Positions 18,703 to 28,123 are shown, counted from the stretch's first letter. The stretch is DNA of 64,000 bases from Alteromonas marina (GCF_000808575.1 NZ_JWLW01000015.1:1-64000); one strand, 5' to 3'. Made by a program: numbers and translations. The notes: generated by a model not told the origin, from the sequence alone.

Positions 18703-19311
18703 TTACCCGTCTATTTGGAACGTAATACGGTTTTGTACACCAGACACTTCCGTTGCTTCGCCATTTACCACTCGAGGCTTATATTTAAACTTCATTGCCG
18801 CATCAATAGCCGCTTGTTCAAAAATACCTGAAGGGTTAGCTTCAACAACAATTGGGTCGCGTACTGCGCCTTGCTTAGTTACTGTAAATTCAACAATAAC
18901 GAAACCTTCAATACCCCGCTGAAGTGCACGTCTCGGATAAACCGGCGCAACCTTAACGATAGGAAGATATTCACCGTCACCAGATTCAAGGGCCAAGCCG
19001 CCTTCTAGCGAGATGTCGTCTCCGACTTCAGCACCAAAGTCCATCGACGTACCTTCTGCATCTGGAGAAGGCGAGTCCATTTGAGGCTGCTCCATTTGCG
19101 GTGGCGGCTCTTCAGGCTTAGGTGGCTTCTTCGGCTTACGATCTTTTTTCTCAACCTGTTCATCCTGCTTAACCCTTACGAAGTCAAGCACGCTTCCCTT
19201 GGGCGGCTCAGTTAGTGCGCTGCCACCCATCTTGATAAGCGATTGCATCAAGAAGAACAGGCCTAACGTGATCGCAAGGGAAATAACAAATGCGATTAAA
19301 TATCGTGGCAT
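18703..19311 (-). CDS. tonB: TonB energy transducer (TonB2 type)
   Basis: The 202-residue TonB has one N-terminal membrane anchor (about 5-25) and a periplasmic spacer rich in Pro, Lys and Glu (about 60-80). The C-terminal TonB domain is about 115-202, with YPRRALQRGIEGFVIVEF and a C-terminal YKPRVVNG segment. It couples the proton motive force captured by ExbB/ExbD to TonB-dependent outer-membrane receptors. It is shorter than E. coli TonB, as is typical for TonB2. It follows exbD by 3 nt and precedes the TPR gene by 6 nt. Its likely client is the receptor encoded at 22589-25237. Confidence 0.93.
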   Translation of the reverse strand: MPRYLIAFVISLAITLGLFFLMQSLIKMGGSALTEPPKGSVLDFVRVKQDEQVEKKDRKPKKPPKPEEPPPQMEQPQMDSPSPDAEGTSMDFGAEVGDDISLEGGLALESGDGEYLPIVKVAPVYPRRALQRGIEGFVIVEFTVTKQGAVRDPIVVEANPSGIFEQAAIDAAMKFKYKPRVVNGEATEVSGVQNRITFQIDG

Positions 19312-19314
19312 GAT

Positions 19315-19722
19315 TTATTGCTCTTGGGCTGCAATCGAAACATCGTAAACGCCAGCGGCTCGCGACGCGTCCATAACCTTAATCAGTGTTTCTGTTGTGG
19401 CTTTTTTGTCAGCCTGAATTACAACAGAACCCTGTGGGTTTTCTGCGCGAAGACGCTCAATGTTCGCTTGTACTGCGCGAACGTCGATACGGCGTTTGTT
19501 AATCCAAATTTCGCCTTTATCTGAAATAGCGATAAGGATATTGGCGCGGTCCTTTTTCACAGCAGTTGCTGCTTCTGGACGGTTAACATCGATACCCGCT
19601 TCTTTCACAAATGACGCAGTCACAATGAAGAAGATCAACATGATAAATACAACGTCCAGCATGGGCGTCATGTCGATGGCTGCTTCTTCTTCATCGACTA
19701 AGTTTTGAAAGTGCTGCTTCAT
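19315..19722 (-). CDS. exbD: ExbD biopolymer transport protein
   Basis: The 135-residue protein has a cytoplasmic start, a single membrane helix (about 20-40) and a periplasmic domain. The proton-conducting aspartate is Asp23 in DMTPMLDVVF. The C-terminal half, with VVIQADKKATTETLIKVMDASRAAG, is the usual ExbD/TolR fold. It works with ExbB and the ExbB-like TtpC as the proton-driven motor for TonB. The gene lies between exbB (32 nt upstream) and tonB (3 nt downstream). Confidence 0.95.
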   Translation of the reverse strand: MKQHFQNLVDEEEAAIDMTPMLDVVFIMLIFFIVTASFVKEAGIDVNRPEAATAVKKDRANILIAISDKGEIWINKRRIDVRAVQANIERLRAENPQGSVVIQADKKATTETLIKVMDASRAAGVYDVSIAAQEQ

Positions 19723-19754
19723 AATAAATACCTTACCTTAACGCTTAACTAGCA

Positions 19755-20273
19755 TTAACGTTGAATAATCAATGCATCCTCAAGATGCGTGCGTTCTGAT
19801 TTCACCATACGAGTTAACCAGGTAGCGGCGAATACGCCTGAAAGTGCGCCAACCATGCCCGCCATTGTGGGGATAGTGGCTTTCGATACACCTGACGCCA
19901 TTGAACGAGCATTACCTGAGCCCGCAATCGCCATTACATCGAACACTTCAATCATACCGGTAACCGTTCCCATCAAGCCTAGCAGCGGACAAAGCGCAAC
20001 CAGTGACTGGATAATTGGGATGCTGCCGTTTAGGCGCATGGTTAACTGTGAAATTGTTTTCTGACGAACCTGCTCTGCGAACCAAGAAGAGCGATCGGCA
20101 CGTGCTGTCCACATGGCTATCGCGTCTTTCTTGGCTTGCTTGTGCCAAACCATCAGATACATCGCACGCTCGAGGATCAAAAGCCACATAACGAATATCA
20201 GCAGACCGATGACCAGGAGAACCTGGCCACCTGTTTCTGTGAAATCGCGAATTGCTTCTAGAAACTCGATCAT
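19755..20273 (-). CDS. exbB: ExbB proton channel protein
   Basis: The 172-residue protein is a short MotA/TolQ/ExbB-family channel with three membrane helices. The family signature CPLLGLMGTVTGMI is followed by a SKATIPTMAGMVGALSGVFA helix. It is the second ExbB-type protein of this cluster, starting 2 nt after the longer TtpC-like one. It forms the pentameric motor ring with ExbD in the inner membrane. The small size is typical for ExbB2. Confidence 0.93.
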   Translation of the reverse strand: MIEFLEAIRDFTETGGQVLLVIGLLIFVMWLLILERAMYLMVWHKQAKKDAIAMWTARADRSSWFAEQVRQKTISQLTMRLNGSIPIIQSLVALCPLLGLMGTVTGMIEVFDVMAIAGSGNARSMASGVSKATIPTMAGMVGALSGVFAATWLTRMVKSERTHLEDALIIQR

Positions 20274-20275
20274 GA

Positions 20276-21649
20276 TTAGCCTCGCTCAGCGCGCTCTGCA
20301 ATTACGCCAGACGCCTGTTCTTGTAGGATGTACACAATGTTCTTAGAACGTGTGTTAAGCATTGCATAAAGCAGTGTCATTGGAATCGCTACAACTAGAC
20401 CGAGTACTGTTGTTACAAGTGCTGTTGAAATACCACCTGCCATCAGTTTCGGGTCACCCGTACCAAACAACGTGATAGCCTGGAAGGTGTTGATCATACC
20501 GGTTACCGTGCCTAGTAGACCCATAAGCGGTGCTACAACAGAGATAATCTTAATGATAGTTAGGTTACGACCTAACTTAGGCACTTCGCCCAAAATCGCT
20601 TCTGTAAGGTGAAGTTCAAGTGCTTCAACGTCGGCGTCTGGGTGCTCGTCACGTACTTTAAGTACACGGCCAAGCGGGTTGTTAGTGTTTACTTCTTTGC
20701 TCTTAAGCTGTTTGTTCACTTTCATGCGAATAAGCGTCAGCGTTACAAGACGCTCAAGGGCAAGTAGAAGACCAAATGCACCAACGATAAGAATGATATA
20801 ACCTACTACACCGCCCTGCTCTACACGCTCTTGAAGGTTAGGCGCTTGAACAAGAAGACCTAGGATTGAACCACCCGTTGGGTCGATACCGAACTGCACT
20901 AATTCACCGCTTGATGCTTGTAGTTCAGCAGCAGAATCCATGTAACGGTCAGCAGGCTGACGTACAAGCTCAGATACTGTACCTGTTACACCGTTGTACT
21001 CTAGGTATTTACCATCGGCAACAAGTGCAAAAGGACCTACGCGAACAACAGACTTATTCACTTTTTCACCGCCCGCTTCAACAACGTCTGTCTTGAACGT
21101 AGTGACTTTGCCGGCTTCAGTCATTTCACGCTGCATTTCAAACCAAACGCGCTCAATTTCTTCAATTGATGCAAGTTTTGAGCTTGAACCCATGTCTTGT
21201 GCCATCTTATCAAGGAAGTCAGCACGGCCAGGGATTTGCGCAGAAACCACTGAGTTATAGAATTTGTTTTTGGTGTCGCCAGCGATTTGTTGAAGCACAC
21301 CGAATAGCTCTTTAAGCGAACCAAGACGTGTGTCTAGTGCACCGTTTAAGTCAGCCAGTTTGAATTCGTTTTCTTCGAACTGAGTTTCAAGCTGCTCTGA
21401 TTGTGCAAGCATTTGGTCGCGCTTTTCACGGGTTTCGCGAAGAATGCGATCTTGCTCTGCACGTTGCGCTTGGAAATCGCGCTCGCGCTGTTTGTTTTGC
21501 TGAGACTGTGCGAACTGACCTTCTTCTAGTTGCTTAAGAAGTGCGTCTAAGTCCATGGCACGGTCGCTTTGTGCGAAAGCACCAACGCTGATGCTAAGGG
21601 CTGCTAGACCAACAGCGATACGTTTTACTGTGTTAAACATTCTCATCAA
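20276..21649 (-). CDS. TtpC-like MotA/TolQ/ExbB protein with periplasmic coiled coil
   Basis: The 457-residue protein has a cleavable signal peptide (about 1-26, ending VGAFA) and a charged coiled coil (about 35-110, QQNKQRERDFQAQRAEQDR and following). A periplasmic domain leads to a C-terminal three-helix ExbB channel module with APLMGLLGTVTGMI. This architecture is that of TtpC, which is needed for TonB2 function in Vibrio. Tight coupling with DUF3450 upstream (4 nt) and exbB downstream (2 nt) supports this. It probably extends the motor through the periplasm towards the receptor. Confidence 0.9.
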   Translation of the reverse strand: MMRMFNTVKRIAVGLAALSISVGAFAQSDRAMDLDALLKQLEEGQFAQSQQNKQRERDFQAQRAEQDRILRETREKRDQMLAQSEQLETQFEENEFKLADLNGALDTRLGSLKELFGVLQQIAGDTKNKFYNSVVSAQIPGRADFLDKMAQDMGSSSKLASIEEIERVWFEMQREMTEAGKVTTFKTDVVEAGGEKVNKSVVRVGPFALVADGKYLEYNGVTGTVSELVRQPADRYMDSAAELQASSGELVQFGIDPTGGSILGLLVQAPNLQERVEQGGVVGYIILIVGAFGLLLALERLVTLTLIRMKVNKQLKSKEVNTNNPLGRVLKVRDEHPDADVEALELHLTEAILGEVPKLGRNLTIIKIISVVAPLMGLLGTVTGMINTFQAITLFGTGDPKLMAGGISTALVTTVLGLVVAIPMTLLYAMLNTRSKNIVYILQEQASGVIAERAERG

Positions 21650-21653
21650 CCTC

Positions 21654-22412
21654 TTAGTCTGTAATTGCCACTGGCAGCATTAGCAAGTCTGGTGCAAGTT
21701 GCTTCTTCGCCATGCGCAGACCTTTTGTAATTTGTGTACGGTAGCTGCTATCAAGCTCTTCCCACTGACGAGTTTGCTTGTTCCAAACACCCTGCATGCT
21801 TGCATCACGTGTTTGATAAATTAGCGCTGTACGACCAAGGCGTAGGAACTCAACGTCACGCTCTTGACCGTTAATTGTGTGAATACCGCTGTACGCTTCC
21901 ATAGTGCGGCCGTAGTCCATCTCTACCTGATACGCTTCCATTACGCGACGGAATTTTTCAGACGCAGCAACGTCGGCACGATCCATCATAGCGCGAAGGT
22001 CAGCTACGCGATTTGCGCGCTCTTCAGGAAGGAAAGGTACGTCTAGCGCAACAAACTGCTCTAGGCCGTCAATCATACGCATCATAAGTGGTGTGATTTG
22101 ACGCTCAACAACAGATACTTCATCGATAGCAGCGTTTAAGTCTGCCATTTCTTGTTCTTGGTTATTGATTTGCTTACGAAGCTGAGTGTTATAAACCTCA
22201 AGGCCTTCGATTTCTTTCATCAATGTTTTGAACTGTTGAAGTTTGCTGTCGATTTGATCGGTAATACCGTTAATCTTTTCTTGCGATTTCGCCGCTGACT
22301 CGTTTATTTTCGCTGCCTCATCGACAACGGGTTTTAAGACTTCATCGTCTTGTGCAAGCACGGGTGTCGCTGCTAGCGCACCTGCTACAAGCAAAGCATT
22401 GATAAGCTTCAT
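21654..22412 (-). CDS. DUF3450 family periplasmic protein, first gene of the TonB cluster
   Basis: The 252-residue protein has a signal peptide (about 1-20, ending VLAQ) and a strongly helical coiled-coil region (about 30-110). A compact domain follows, with FLRLGRTALIYQT and a GVWNKQTRQWEEL segment. These match DUF3450, whose members almost always open TtpC-exbB-exbD-tonB operons. Its biochemical role is not established; an accessory function in the TonB complex is inferred. It is the first gene of the six-gene operon and lies directly behind a Pho-box-like promoter. Confidence 0.85.
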   Translation of the reverse strand: MKLINALLVAGALAATPVLAQDDEVLKPVVDEAAKINESAAKSQEKINGITDQIDSKLQQFKTLMKEIEGLEVYNTQLRKQINNQEQEMADLNAAIDEVSVVERQITPLMMRMIDGLEQFVALDVPFLPEERANRVADLRAMMDRADVAASEKFRRVMEAYQVEMDYGRTMEAYSGIHTINGQERDVEFLRLGRTALIYQTRDASMQGVWNKQTRQWEELDSSYRTQITKGLRMAKKQLAPDLLMLPVAITD

Positions 22413-22472
22413 ACATTCAAACCTTTAAAGTTAAAAGAAATCGGTTGTATCCGACTATAAATTTCTGCGCGT

Positions 22473-22506
22473 AGGATAGGAGTTTTCTGTGACAGTTTTA
22501 TTACGG
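22473..22506 (-). promoter_or_regulatory. Pho-box promoter of the TonB/ExbB/DUF3450 operon
   Basis: On the minus strand, CCGTAATAAAACTGTCAC (22506-22489) matches the PhoB-box consensus CTGTCATAAAACTGTCAC at 16 of 18 positions, in the 7-4-7 layout. Exactly 10 nt further lies a -10-like TATCCT (22478-22473). There is no separate -35, as expected where PhoB replaces it. Two more CTGTCAT/GTGTCAT half sites in the opposite direction lie at 22509-22515 and 22529-22535. PhoB is encoded 9 kb away in this window. Binding is inferred. Confidence 0.75.
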
Positions 22507-22544
22507 AACTGTCATAAATAGACCAAAAGTGTCATCTTCATCGC

Positions 22545-22572
22545 ATAAAAAAGGCCGCTGAATAGCGGCCTT
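22545..22572 (-). terminator. Terminator after the TonB-dependent receptor
   Basis: The arms AAGGCCGCT (22551-22559) and AGCGGCCTT (22564-22572) form a 9-bp stem with a GAAT loop. Reading on the minus strand, a run of T follows. It separates the receptor transcript from the TonB operon behind it. Confidence 0.9.
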
Positions 22573-22588
22573 GGCAATAAGTTCAGGT

Positions 22589-25237
22589 TTAGAAGTCGTA
22601 TTTAAATGACAACCTAATACCTGTCCCCCTTGTCTCTGACCTAAGCAGCGTATCGTTGAACTCAATTTCACGATCTTCACCTAGGATATTCTGAACACGT
22701 AATGTGACAGTGCTATTAAAGTCTGGGTAGTACTTGTAAACCATATCAAGTGAATGGAATGGTTGTTCGAAGTTATCATCGAAACCATCGATACCCGCGA
22801 TCAGGATACGCTCACCGAATACGTTGTAAACAAGTGACGCAGAGTGTTCACCGTTGTCTGAGTCATAGCCTAATTGCATGTTTAACACATACTGAGAATG
22901 ACCTGTCATACGACGCTCTACATTTGTAATTGCCGCAGACACACCGGTTTGCTCAACGATATTCTGACGGTCTAATACAATTTCAGAGTCACTCACAGTA
23001 ATGTTTCCAGTGGTAAACAAGTTGTCCCAAATACCGTCGCCAATGAAGGCTAAGTCCTGTAGGAATTCAACTTCAACCCCGTACACCTCGCCAGATTCAG
23101 CGTTAGCAATACGAATTAGCGGTGGACCATCCTGAGCTGGAGACTGTACCGATTCAATTGGCGCCTCCATGTCTTTATAGAATAGGCCTACAGACACGTT
23201 GTTACCCGCTTCTCGGTACCATTCCCAACGTAAATCATAATTAATGATATCTGTTGTGCTTACACCAGGTGTACCCGCAATCGGGAAGTTAGTTAACGGG
23301 TCTAAGTAAGTCGCCGAAGAAACCTCACGAAGATCAGGGCGAACTACCGTTTGACCGATACTTGCACGTAGCTGCATATCGTCTTCTAAGAAGTAAGTCA
23401 CAGCAAGCGCTGGATAGAAACCGTCTTCTTGGAACGCAAGCTGCGAACGATCCGCTTCATCACTCAAATCAAACTGGTTTGTGCGCGGATCTAGCGGCGC
23501 CACTACCTGACGGAAGTCTTCCCAGCGTACGCCACCAGTGAAACGCCATTTGTTGTCATAGAAGAAGTCAGCTTCAAGGTAGTACGCATCAATTTTTTGA
23601 CCTGCTACGTAGTCATCACCAGCAATAGTCGTATCACGAATAATTGGTCGGCTAGACAAAGATAGGGTGTCTAAAACGCTGTCGCTGAAGATTTCGCTAA
23701 AGTCGTTACCGTCCAGAATTGAACGGTCTTCAACACCAAGCGTATTGATGTCGAAACGACGGTTTTCAGCATTACGTGTTTTTGTGACGAAGCTTGCACC
23801 TACCTTGTACTCTGTTTCCCACTTACCCAATGACATCGGATAAGTCACGTTATAGCCAAAGTTTTCCAAGCGATCGTGAAGATCCTGGAAAGTATAGCGA
23901 GCCGCAGTTTGCGCATCTGACAAAAAGATTTCGTTCTCGTCGTCGAAGATACCGTCTTGATTCACATCTTCCATGACGAAACGAGCATTGAAGTTACCTG
24001 GCGCATGGCGCACAGAGCGGCCTAATGAGTACGTCCAGTCAATCCCCATGAAGTTTAGCTCTGGGATTGTATGCTGACCTTTAATCTGATTGGTATACAG
24101 CGAGCGCTCTTCATACTGAACGTCAATATCTCGAATACGCAAGCCTTCTGCTTGGTTCAAGTTTTCTGTGTTACCAAACATCTCGCGAATTTCATCACGC
24201 GTATCGTTTAATACGATAAGGCTGTAATCAATACGATGTTGACGGTTATAGTCTACACCTAGTGTCAATAGAGAAGACCAAGTCACCGTTTGCTCAGTAC
24301 CTTGGATATCATCAAAGAAGCGAACATTAATAATGTCATCACCCACTAAGTCAGGGTCTTGAAGTTCGTATTCTTCTGATGAACGGGTTTGCGCTGAATA
24401 TCGCGAAGTTACTAGAAAGCCAAAACGCCAATCATCATCGTAGTCGTAGCTATCACCATAAGTGACGTTCACACGCATATCGGGGTCAGCCGACGTTCTC
24501 TCAAGACCGTATTCCCTGTTGACGCCTTTGAATAACTCTAATGCTTCTTCTGGCTCTAGATCATCCAAGAAGTTCTTTGAATCCCAACGCTCTTGAATAG
24601 CAGCGGAGGCTGCACGTGTTCCATCATCTTCACCGGTCCAGTCGCGACCACCACCAGCATAATCTAATACGTCGCCTGAGTTTTCTGTATCAATACCAAG
24701 TGCAGCAGATACGTTGAAAACACGCTGTGTAGGTATAGATTTCAATCGAATATTTACGTTACCACCACCGAAAGCCGCGGGCATAGATGGTGAATACGAT
24801 TTCTGAACCGCAAGGCTTTCGATAATGCTCGACGGGAACAAGTCGAGAGGTATTACGTTACGCGTTGGATCTGGGCTTGGCACGATTGCGCCGTTTAATT
24901 GTGTTGATGAGTAACGCTCACCAAGGCCACGAACATAGATGAAACGACCATCTACAAGTGTTAGACCAGTTACACGGCGAAGTGCGCCCGCAGCATCACT
25001 GTCACCAGTACGAGCGATCTGCTCTGCACCCATTATATCAGCTACGAAGGCTTGATTTTTACGTTCTTCCATTACTGCCGTTGCCGTGCCTTTAAGGCGT
25101 GTACCGGTCGCGACAACTTCCTCAATCACTTCTTCTTCATTCGATTGAGCGAAAGCCATAGACGTTGGAAGCACAATGCTCGCAGCAACGGCTAAGCTGA
25201 TGGGTTTTAGAAGAAACCTGTTAGCAGGTCTGTTCAT
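22589..25237 (-). CDS. TonB-dependent outer-membrane receptor
   Basis: The 882-residue receptor has a signal peptide (1-30, ending SMAFA), a TonB-box-like stretch EEEVIEEVVATG, and a plug domain (about 60-190) with the motifs VRGLGERYSSTQLNG and AFGGGNVNI. A 22-strand barrel follows, ending in a C-terminal Phe (LSFKYDF). I chose the ATG at 25237, which has AGAGG upstream and starts the signal peptide, over one nine codons earlier. It follows the duplicated lipoprotein gene with a hairpin between them. The substrate is unknown; its place among phoB, phoR, a PstS-like gene and Pho-box promoters suggests a phosphorus compound. Confidence 0.93.
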   Translation of the reverse strand: MNRPANRFLLKPISLAVAASIVLPTSMAFAQSNEEEVIEEVVATGTRLKGTATAVMEERKNQAFVADIMGAEQIARTGDSDAAGALRRVTGLTLVDGRFIYVRGLGERYSSTQLNGAIVPSPDPTRNVIPLDLFPSSIIESLAVQKSYSPSMPAAFGGGNVNIRLKSIPTQRVFNVSAALGIDTENSGDVLDYAGGGRDWTGEDDGTRAASAAIQERWDSKNFLDDLEPEEALELFKGVNREYGLERTSADPDMRVNVTYGDSYDYDDDWRFGFLVTSRYSAQTRSSEEYELQDPDLVGDDIINVRFFDDIQGTEQTVTWSSLLTLGVDYNRQHRIDYSLIVLNDTRDEIREMFGNTENLNQAEGLRIRDIDVQYEERSLYTNQIKGQHTIPELNFMGIDWTYSLGRSVRHAPGNFNARFVMEDVNQDGIFDDENEIFLSDAQTAARYTFQDLHDRLENFGYNVTYPMSLGKWETEYKVGASFVTKTRNAENRRFDINTLGVEDRSILDGNDFSEIFSDSVLDTLSLSSRPIIRDTTIAGDDYVAGQKIDAYYLEADFFYDNKWRFTGGVRWEDFRQVVAPLDPRTNQFDLSDEADRSQLAFQEDGFYPALAVTYFLEDDMQLRASIGQTVVRPDLREVSSATYLDPLTNFPIAGTPGVSTTDIINYDLRWEWYREAGNNVSVGLFYKDMEAPIESVQSPAQDGPPLIRIANAESGEVYGVEVEFLQDLAFIGDGIWDNLFTTGNITVSDSEIVLDRQNIVEQTGVSAAITNVERRMTGHSQYVLNMQLGYDSDNGEHSASLVYNVFGERILIAGIDGFDDNFEQPFHSLDMVYKYYPDFNSTVTLRVQNILGEDREIEFNDTLLRSETRGTGIRLSFKYDF

Positions 25238-25296
25238 GATGAACCTCTTTAGAAAGGAATACATTCACGAAAATAATTCGTGTCTTACAAACTTAA

Positions 25297-25330
25297 AAGC
25301 AAGTGCGTCACTGTTGCAACGCACTTGCTT
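25297..25330 (-). terminator. Intercistronic hairpin between lipoprotein and receptor genes
   Basis: A 12-bp perfect stem (25297-25308 with 25319-25330) encloses a 10-nt loop. On the minus strand it is followed by only four T, so it is more likely a partial terminator or an mRNA-stability element than a full stop. It would let the upstream lipoprotein be made in excess over the receptor. Confidence 0.65.
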
Positions 25331-25354
25331 GTCTTTAGCTATGCGAACTGGGTC

Positions 25355-28123
25355 TTATTCAAGACCAACAGTCCATCCCGCTGTCCAGTCGTTATCAGCG
25401 TCTTTAACTGCGCCAATAAAGTCTACTGAAGAGAAGAAGCTGTCTAGCGTCGATACGTCAGTCGCTTCTGTTGCGTCTACTGTGTAGATACCGTTAAGTA
25501 CCGTTGCAGTATTATCTAGTAGGCTGTTACCTGTTTGAGCAGTGAACCAAGCTTCTTGGCTGAAGTCGCCAGAATCTTTGATATTTTCCGCACACGCTAG
25601 TACAGATGTTTCAAAAGTAAGCTGAGGCGTGTTGGTACCATCCATGTTAGCAAGTAGCGTGGTATCGCCATCGCTTAAGTCGGCTTCAAAACACTCACCC
25701 ATACCCGCTGGACCAGTTACAACAAAGTTGAAAAGTTGTGCATTGGTTTGGTCACGCAGTAGAACACCTTCCGAGTCAGCATTAGCAGTGTCAAACTCGT
25801 TGCCAATAATCGTCATGTTAGCGACCATAGGATTTGAGAACGCTGTGCCGTCACCGCCGTCACCGTCACCTTCTATAGCACGGTTAGCGTCCGAATTATC
25901 TTCTGCCTGCTTAACAAGAACAAACTGTAGCTTACCTACGTAACCGTTATCCCAGTCAACAGAGTCATCTTGGATACCAGTTAGCGTAAGATATTTAACG
26001 TTTACTGCACCGCCGAAGAACTCAACGCCGTCATCGGCATTTTTATGAACTTGTACGTACTCAACAGTAGTACCAGAACCTACGCCACCAAATGTGATAC
26101 CGTTAAGTTCGTTGTCTGGCGCAATCTCAAAACCGCCGTGCATTACGCGAACGTAGCGAAGTGTACCAGAACTGTCAGTATTGTCTGTACCGCCAAATAC
26201 TGCACCTTCTTGCGCACCTTCAACTTGTAGTGAGCACGAAGTGCCATCTTGTGGGCATTTAGTCGATTCACCGTTACCTAGAACAATCATACCACCCCAT
26301 TGGCCCGCTTCACCTGCTTCAAGACCGCCAACAACGTGGTCGCGTGAAGTGAAAGTGATTGGGTCAGCAGCCGTACCGTTTGCGTTGATTTCAGAATCTC
26401 GGCTAATTACTAGGTAGTCGTTACCTGAGGCACCGTAAACCGTTACACCTGGCTCAACAGTAAGGGTTGCGCTGTTTTCTTTATCACCACCTACGAATAC
26501 TGCACCTGAAAGCGCGTAAAAGTTACCTGCAGTAAGCGTTAGGTCTGAAGTGATAGTACCTGACACTTCACACGTAGTAGTCGTTCCGTCTACTGGCGTA
26601 ATTGAAGTAGTACCTGATGGGCAGCCAGACGCAGATTGTACTAGTTCGATGTTGCCGCCACCAAAACCAAATGCCCAACCTTGACGCCAGTCATCTTCAC
26701 CAACAGCACCAACGAACGTGTTCGCTTCAAAGAAAGTATCAAGCAATGTAGATGCGTCGCCACCTGCGGTAAGAAGTTCGCTTTGCGCAGTTAGTGTACC
26801 ATCAGGGTTAAGACCAAGGTTTGCACGGTCTTCAAACGCGATTAGCTGATTGCCTTCTTGACCAGTAAACCATGCTTCTAGGTCAACTGCACCTTCAGGT
26901 GTGTTGAACGGCTCAGAACAAGCAATGGCTGAGTAAGTCATAGTTAGATCACCGTCAGAAAGGTTAGCTTGAACCGTTTCGTCTGTGTCCATTTCTAAAC
27001 ACTCGCCCATACCTTCTGGACCAGTGATAAGGAAGTTCATTAGGTTTGCGCCTGTTTGGTCGCGAAGTAGAAGACCTTCAGAGTCAGCATCTGCCGTGTC
27101 AAAAGAATTACCGATAACAGTCATGTTTGCGATCATTGGCTTAGAGAACTCTAGGCCGTCACCGCCATCGCCGTCACCTTCGATACCACGGTTGGCATCA
27201 GAGTTGTCAGCAGCGTGCTGCACGTAAACATACTGAAGCTTACCTTTATAACCGTTGTCCCAATCAACTGAGTCATCTTGGTTAGCTGTCAAAACTAAGT
27301 GTTTCGCGTTTACCGCGCCACCGAAAAACTCCACACCGTCATCTGCGTTGCTGTGAACCTGAACATAATCCACTTCTGTGCCTGAACCAACACCACCAAA
27401 AGTAATACCGTTAAGTTCGTTGTCTGGCGCAATTTCAAAACCCGCATATTTAACAACAACATATTTAAGGATACCAGAACTGTCTGTATCGTCAGTACCA
27501 CCGAATACTGCACCTTCTTCAGCGCCTTCTACTTGAAGTGCACAATCAGAACCGTCTTGTGGGCACTTTGTTGACGTGCCGTTACCAAGAATCACTACGC
27601 CACCCCATTGACCAGCGCCAACTTCGTCGCCAACAACGTCGTTGAATGAAGTCATGATAATAGGAGCAGATGCTGTACCCTCAGCTTCAATTTTTGAGTC
27701 ACGGCTTATAACAAGATAGTCAGCACCGGTACGACCAAAGATCACTGTGCCTTCTTCAATGGCAAGTGTTACGCTGTCTGCTTTGTCGTTACCAATAAAC
27801 ACTGGACCTTCAAGCGCCCATACTTTGTCGTTAGTTAACGTGATAACGCCTTGATCGTCAGCATCGTCAGCTGTCAAGCGACCAGAAAGAACACGCACTT
27901 CAACCGTTTGGCCAAACGCATCAGAAACTTCACCACTTAGGAAAGAGCTTACTTCACCTGGAGCTGTGTCAGTAGAACCAGTATCGCCACCAGTAGAGCC
28001 ACCGTTGTTGTTAGTTACACTGTTATCAATATCGCCTTCGCTGATATTGATGTCGCCACCACAGCCCGCTAGCACAAGTGCAGTAGCGATAGCTGAAGCC
28101 TTGAAAAGTTGCTTAAGTTCCAT
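25355..28123 (-). CDS. Large lipoprotein with two tandem homologous beta-helix-like halves
   Basis: The product has 922 residues from the ATG at 28123, which has a GGAG ribosome site. The lipobox is LVLAGC with Cys21, followed by a Gly/Ser/Thr/Asp-rich linker to about residue 57. Two homologous units follow (about 94-490 and 522-922), offset by about 436 residues. Both contain DYLVISRDS, GQWGG, TKCPQDG, FEIAPDNELNGITFGG, DDGVEFFGGAV and SVDWDNGY, and end with a DW..GW element. The repeating strands and Asn/Asp turns suggest a right-handed beta-helix exposed at the outer membrane. Being first in the operon with the receptor, it may be a surface substrate-capture partner. The family has no function known to me. 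Confidence 0.85.
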   Translation of the reverse strand: MELKQLFKASAIATALVLAGCGGDINISEGDIDNSVTNNNGGSTGGDTGSTDTAPGEVSSFLSGEVSDAFGQTVEVRVLSGRLTADDADDQGVITLTNDKVWALEGPVFIGNDKADSVTLAIEEGTVIFGRTGADYLVISRDSKIEAEGTASAPIIMTSFNDVVGDEVGAGQWGGVVILGNGTSTKCPQDGSDCALQVEGAEEGAVFGGTDDTDSSGILKYVVVKYAGFEIAPDNELNGITFGGVGSGTEVDYVQVHSNADDGVEFFGGAVNAKHLVLTANQDDSVDWDNGYKGKLQYVYVQHAADNSDANRGIEGDGDGGDGLEFSKPMIANMTVIGNSFDTADADSEGLLLRDQTGANLMNFLITGPEGMGECLEMDTDETVQANLSDGDLTMTYSAIACSEPFNTPEGAVDLEAWFTGQEGNQLIAFEDRANLGLNPDGTLTAQSELLTAGGDASTLLDTFFEANTFVGAVGEDDWRQGWAFGFGGGNIELVQSASGCPSGTTSITPVDGTTTTCEVSGTITSDLTLTAGNFYALSGAVFVGGDKENSATLTVEPGVTVYGASGNDYLVISRDSEINANGTAADPITFTSRDHVVGGLEAGEAGQWGGMIVLGNGESTKCPQDGTSCSLQVEGAQEGAVFGGTDNTDSSGTLRYVRVMHGGFEIAPDNELNGITFGGVGSGTTVEYVQVHKNADDGVEFFGGAVNVKYLTLTGIQDDSVDWDNGYVGKLQFVLVKQAEDNSDANRAIEGDGDGGDGTAFSNPMVANMTIIGNEFDTANADSEGVLLRDQTNAQLFNFVVTGPAGMGECFEADLSDGDTTLLANMDGTNTPQLTFETSVLACAENIKDSGDFSQEAWFTAQTGNSLLDNTATVLNGIYTVDATEATDVSTLDSFFSSVDFIGAVKDADNDWTAGWTVGLE

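Noticed and set aside
25355..28123. Direct repeats in the lipoprotein gene as a possible array
   Set aside because: The repeats are long and coding, not short with spacers, so this is a gene duplication and not a CRISPR array.
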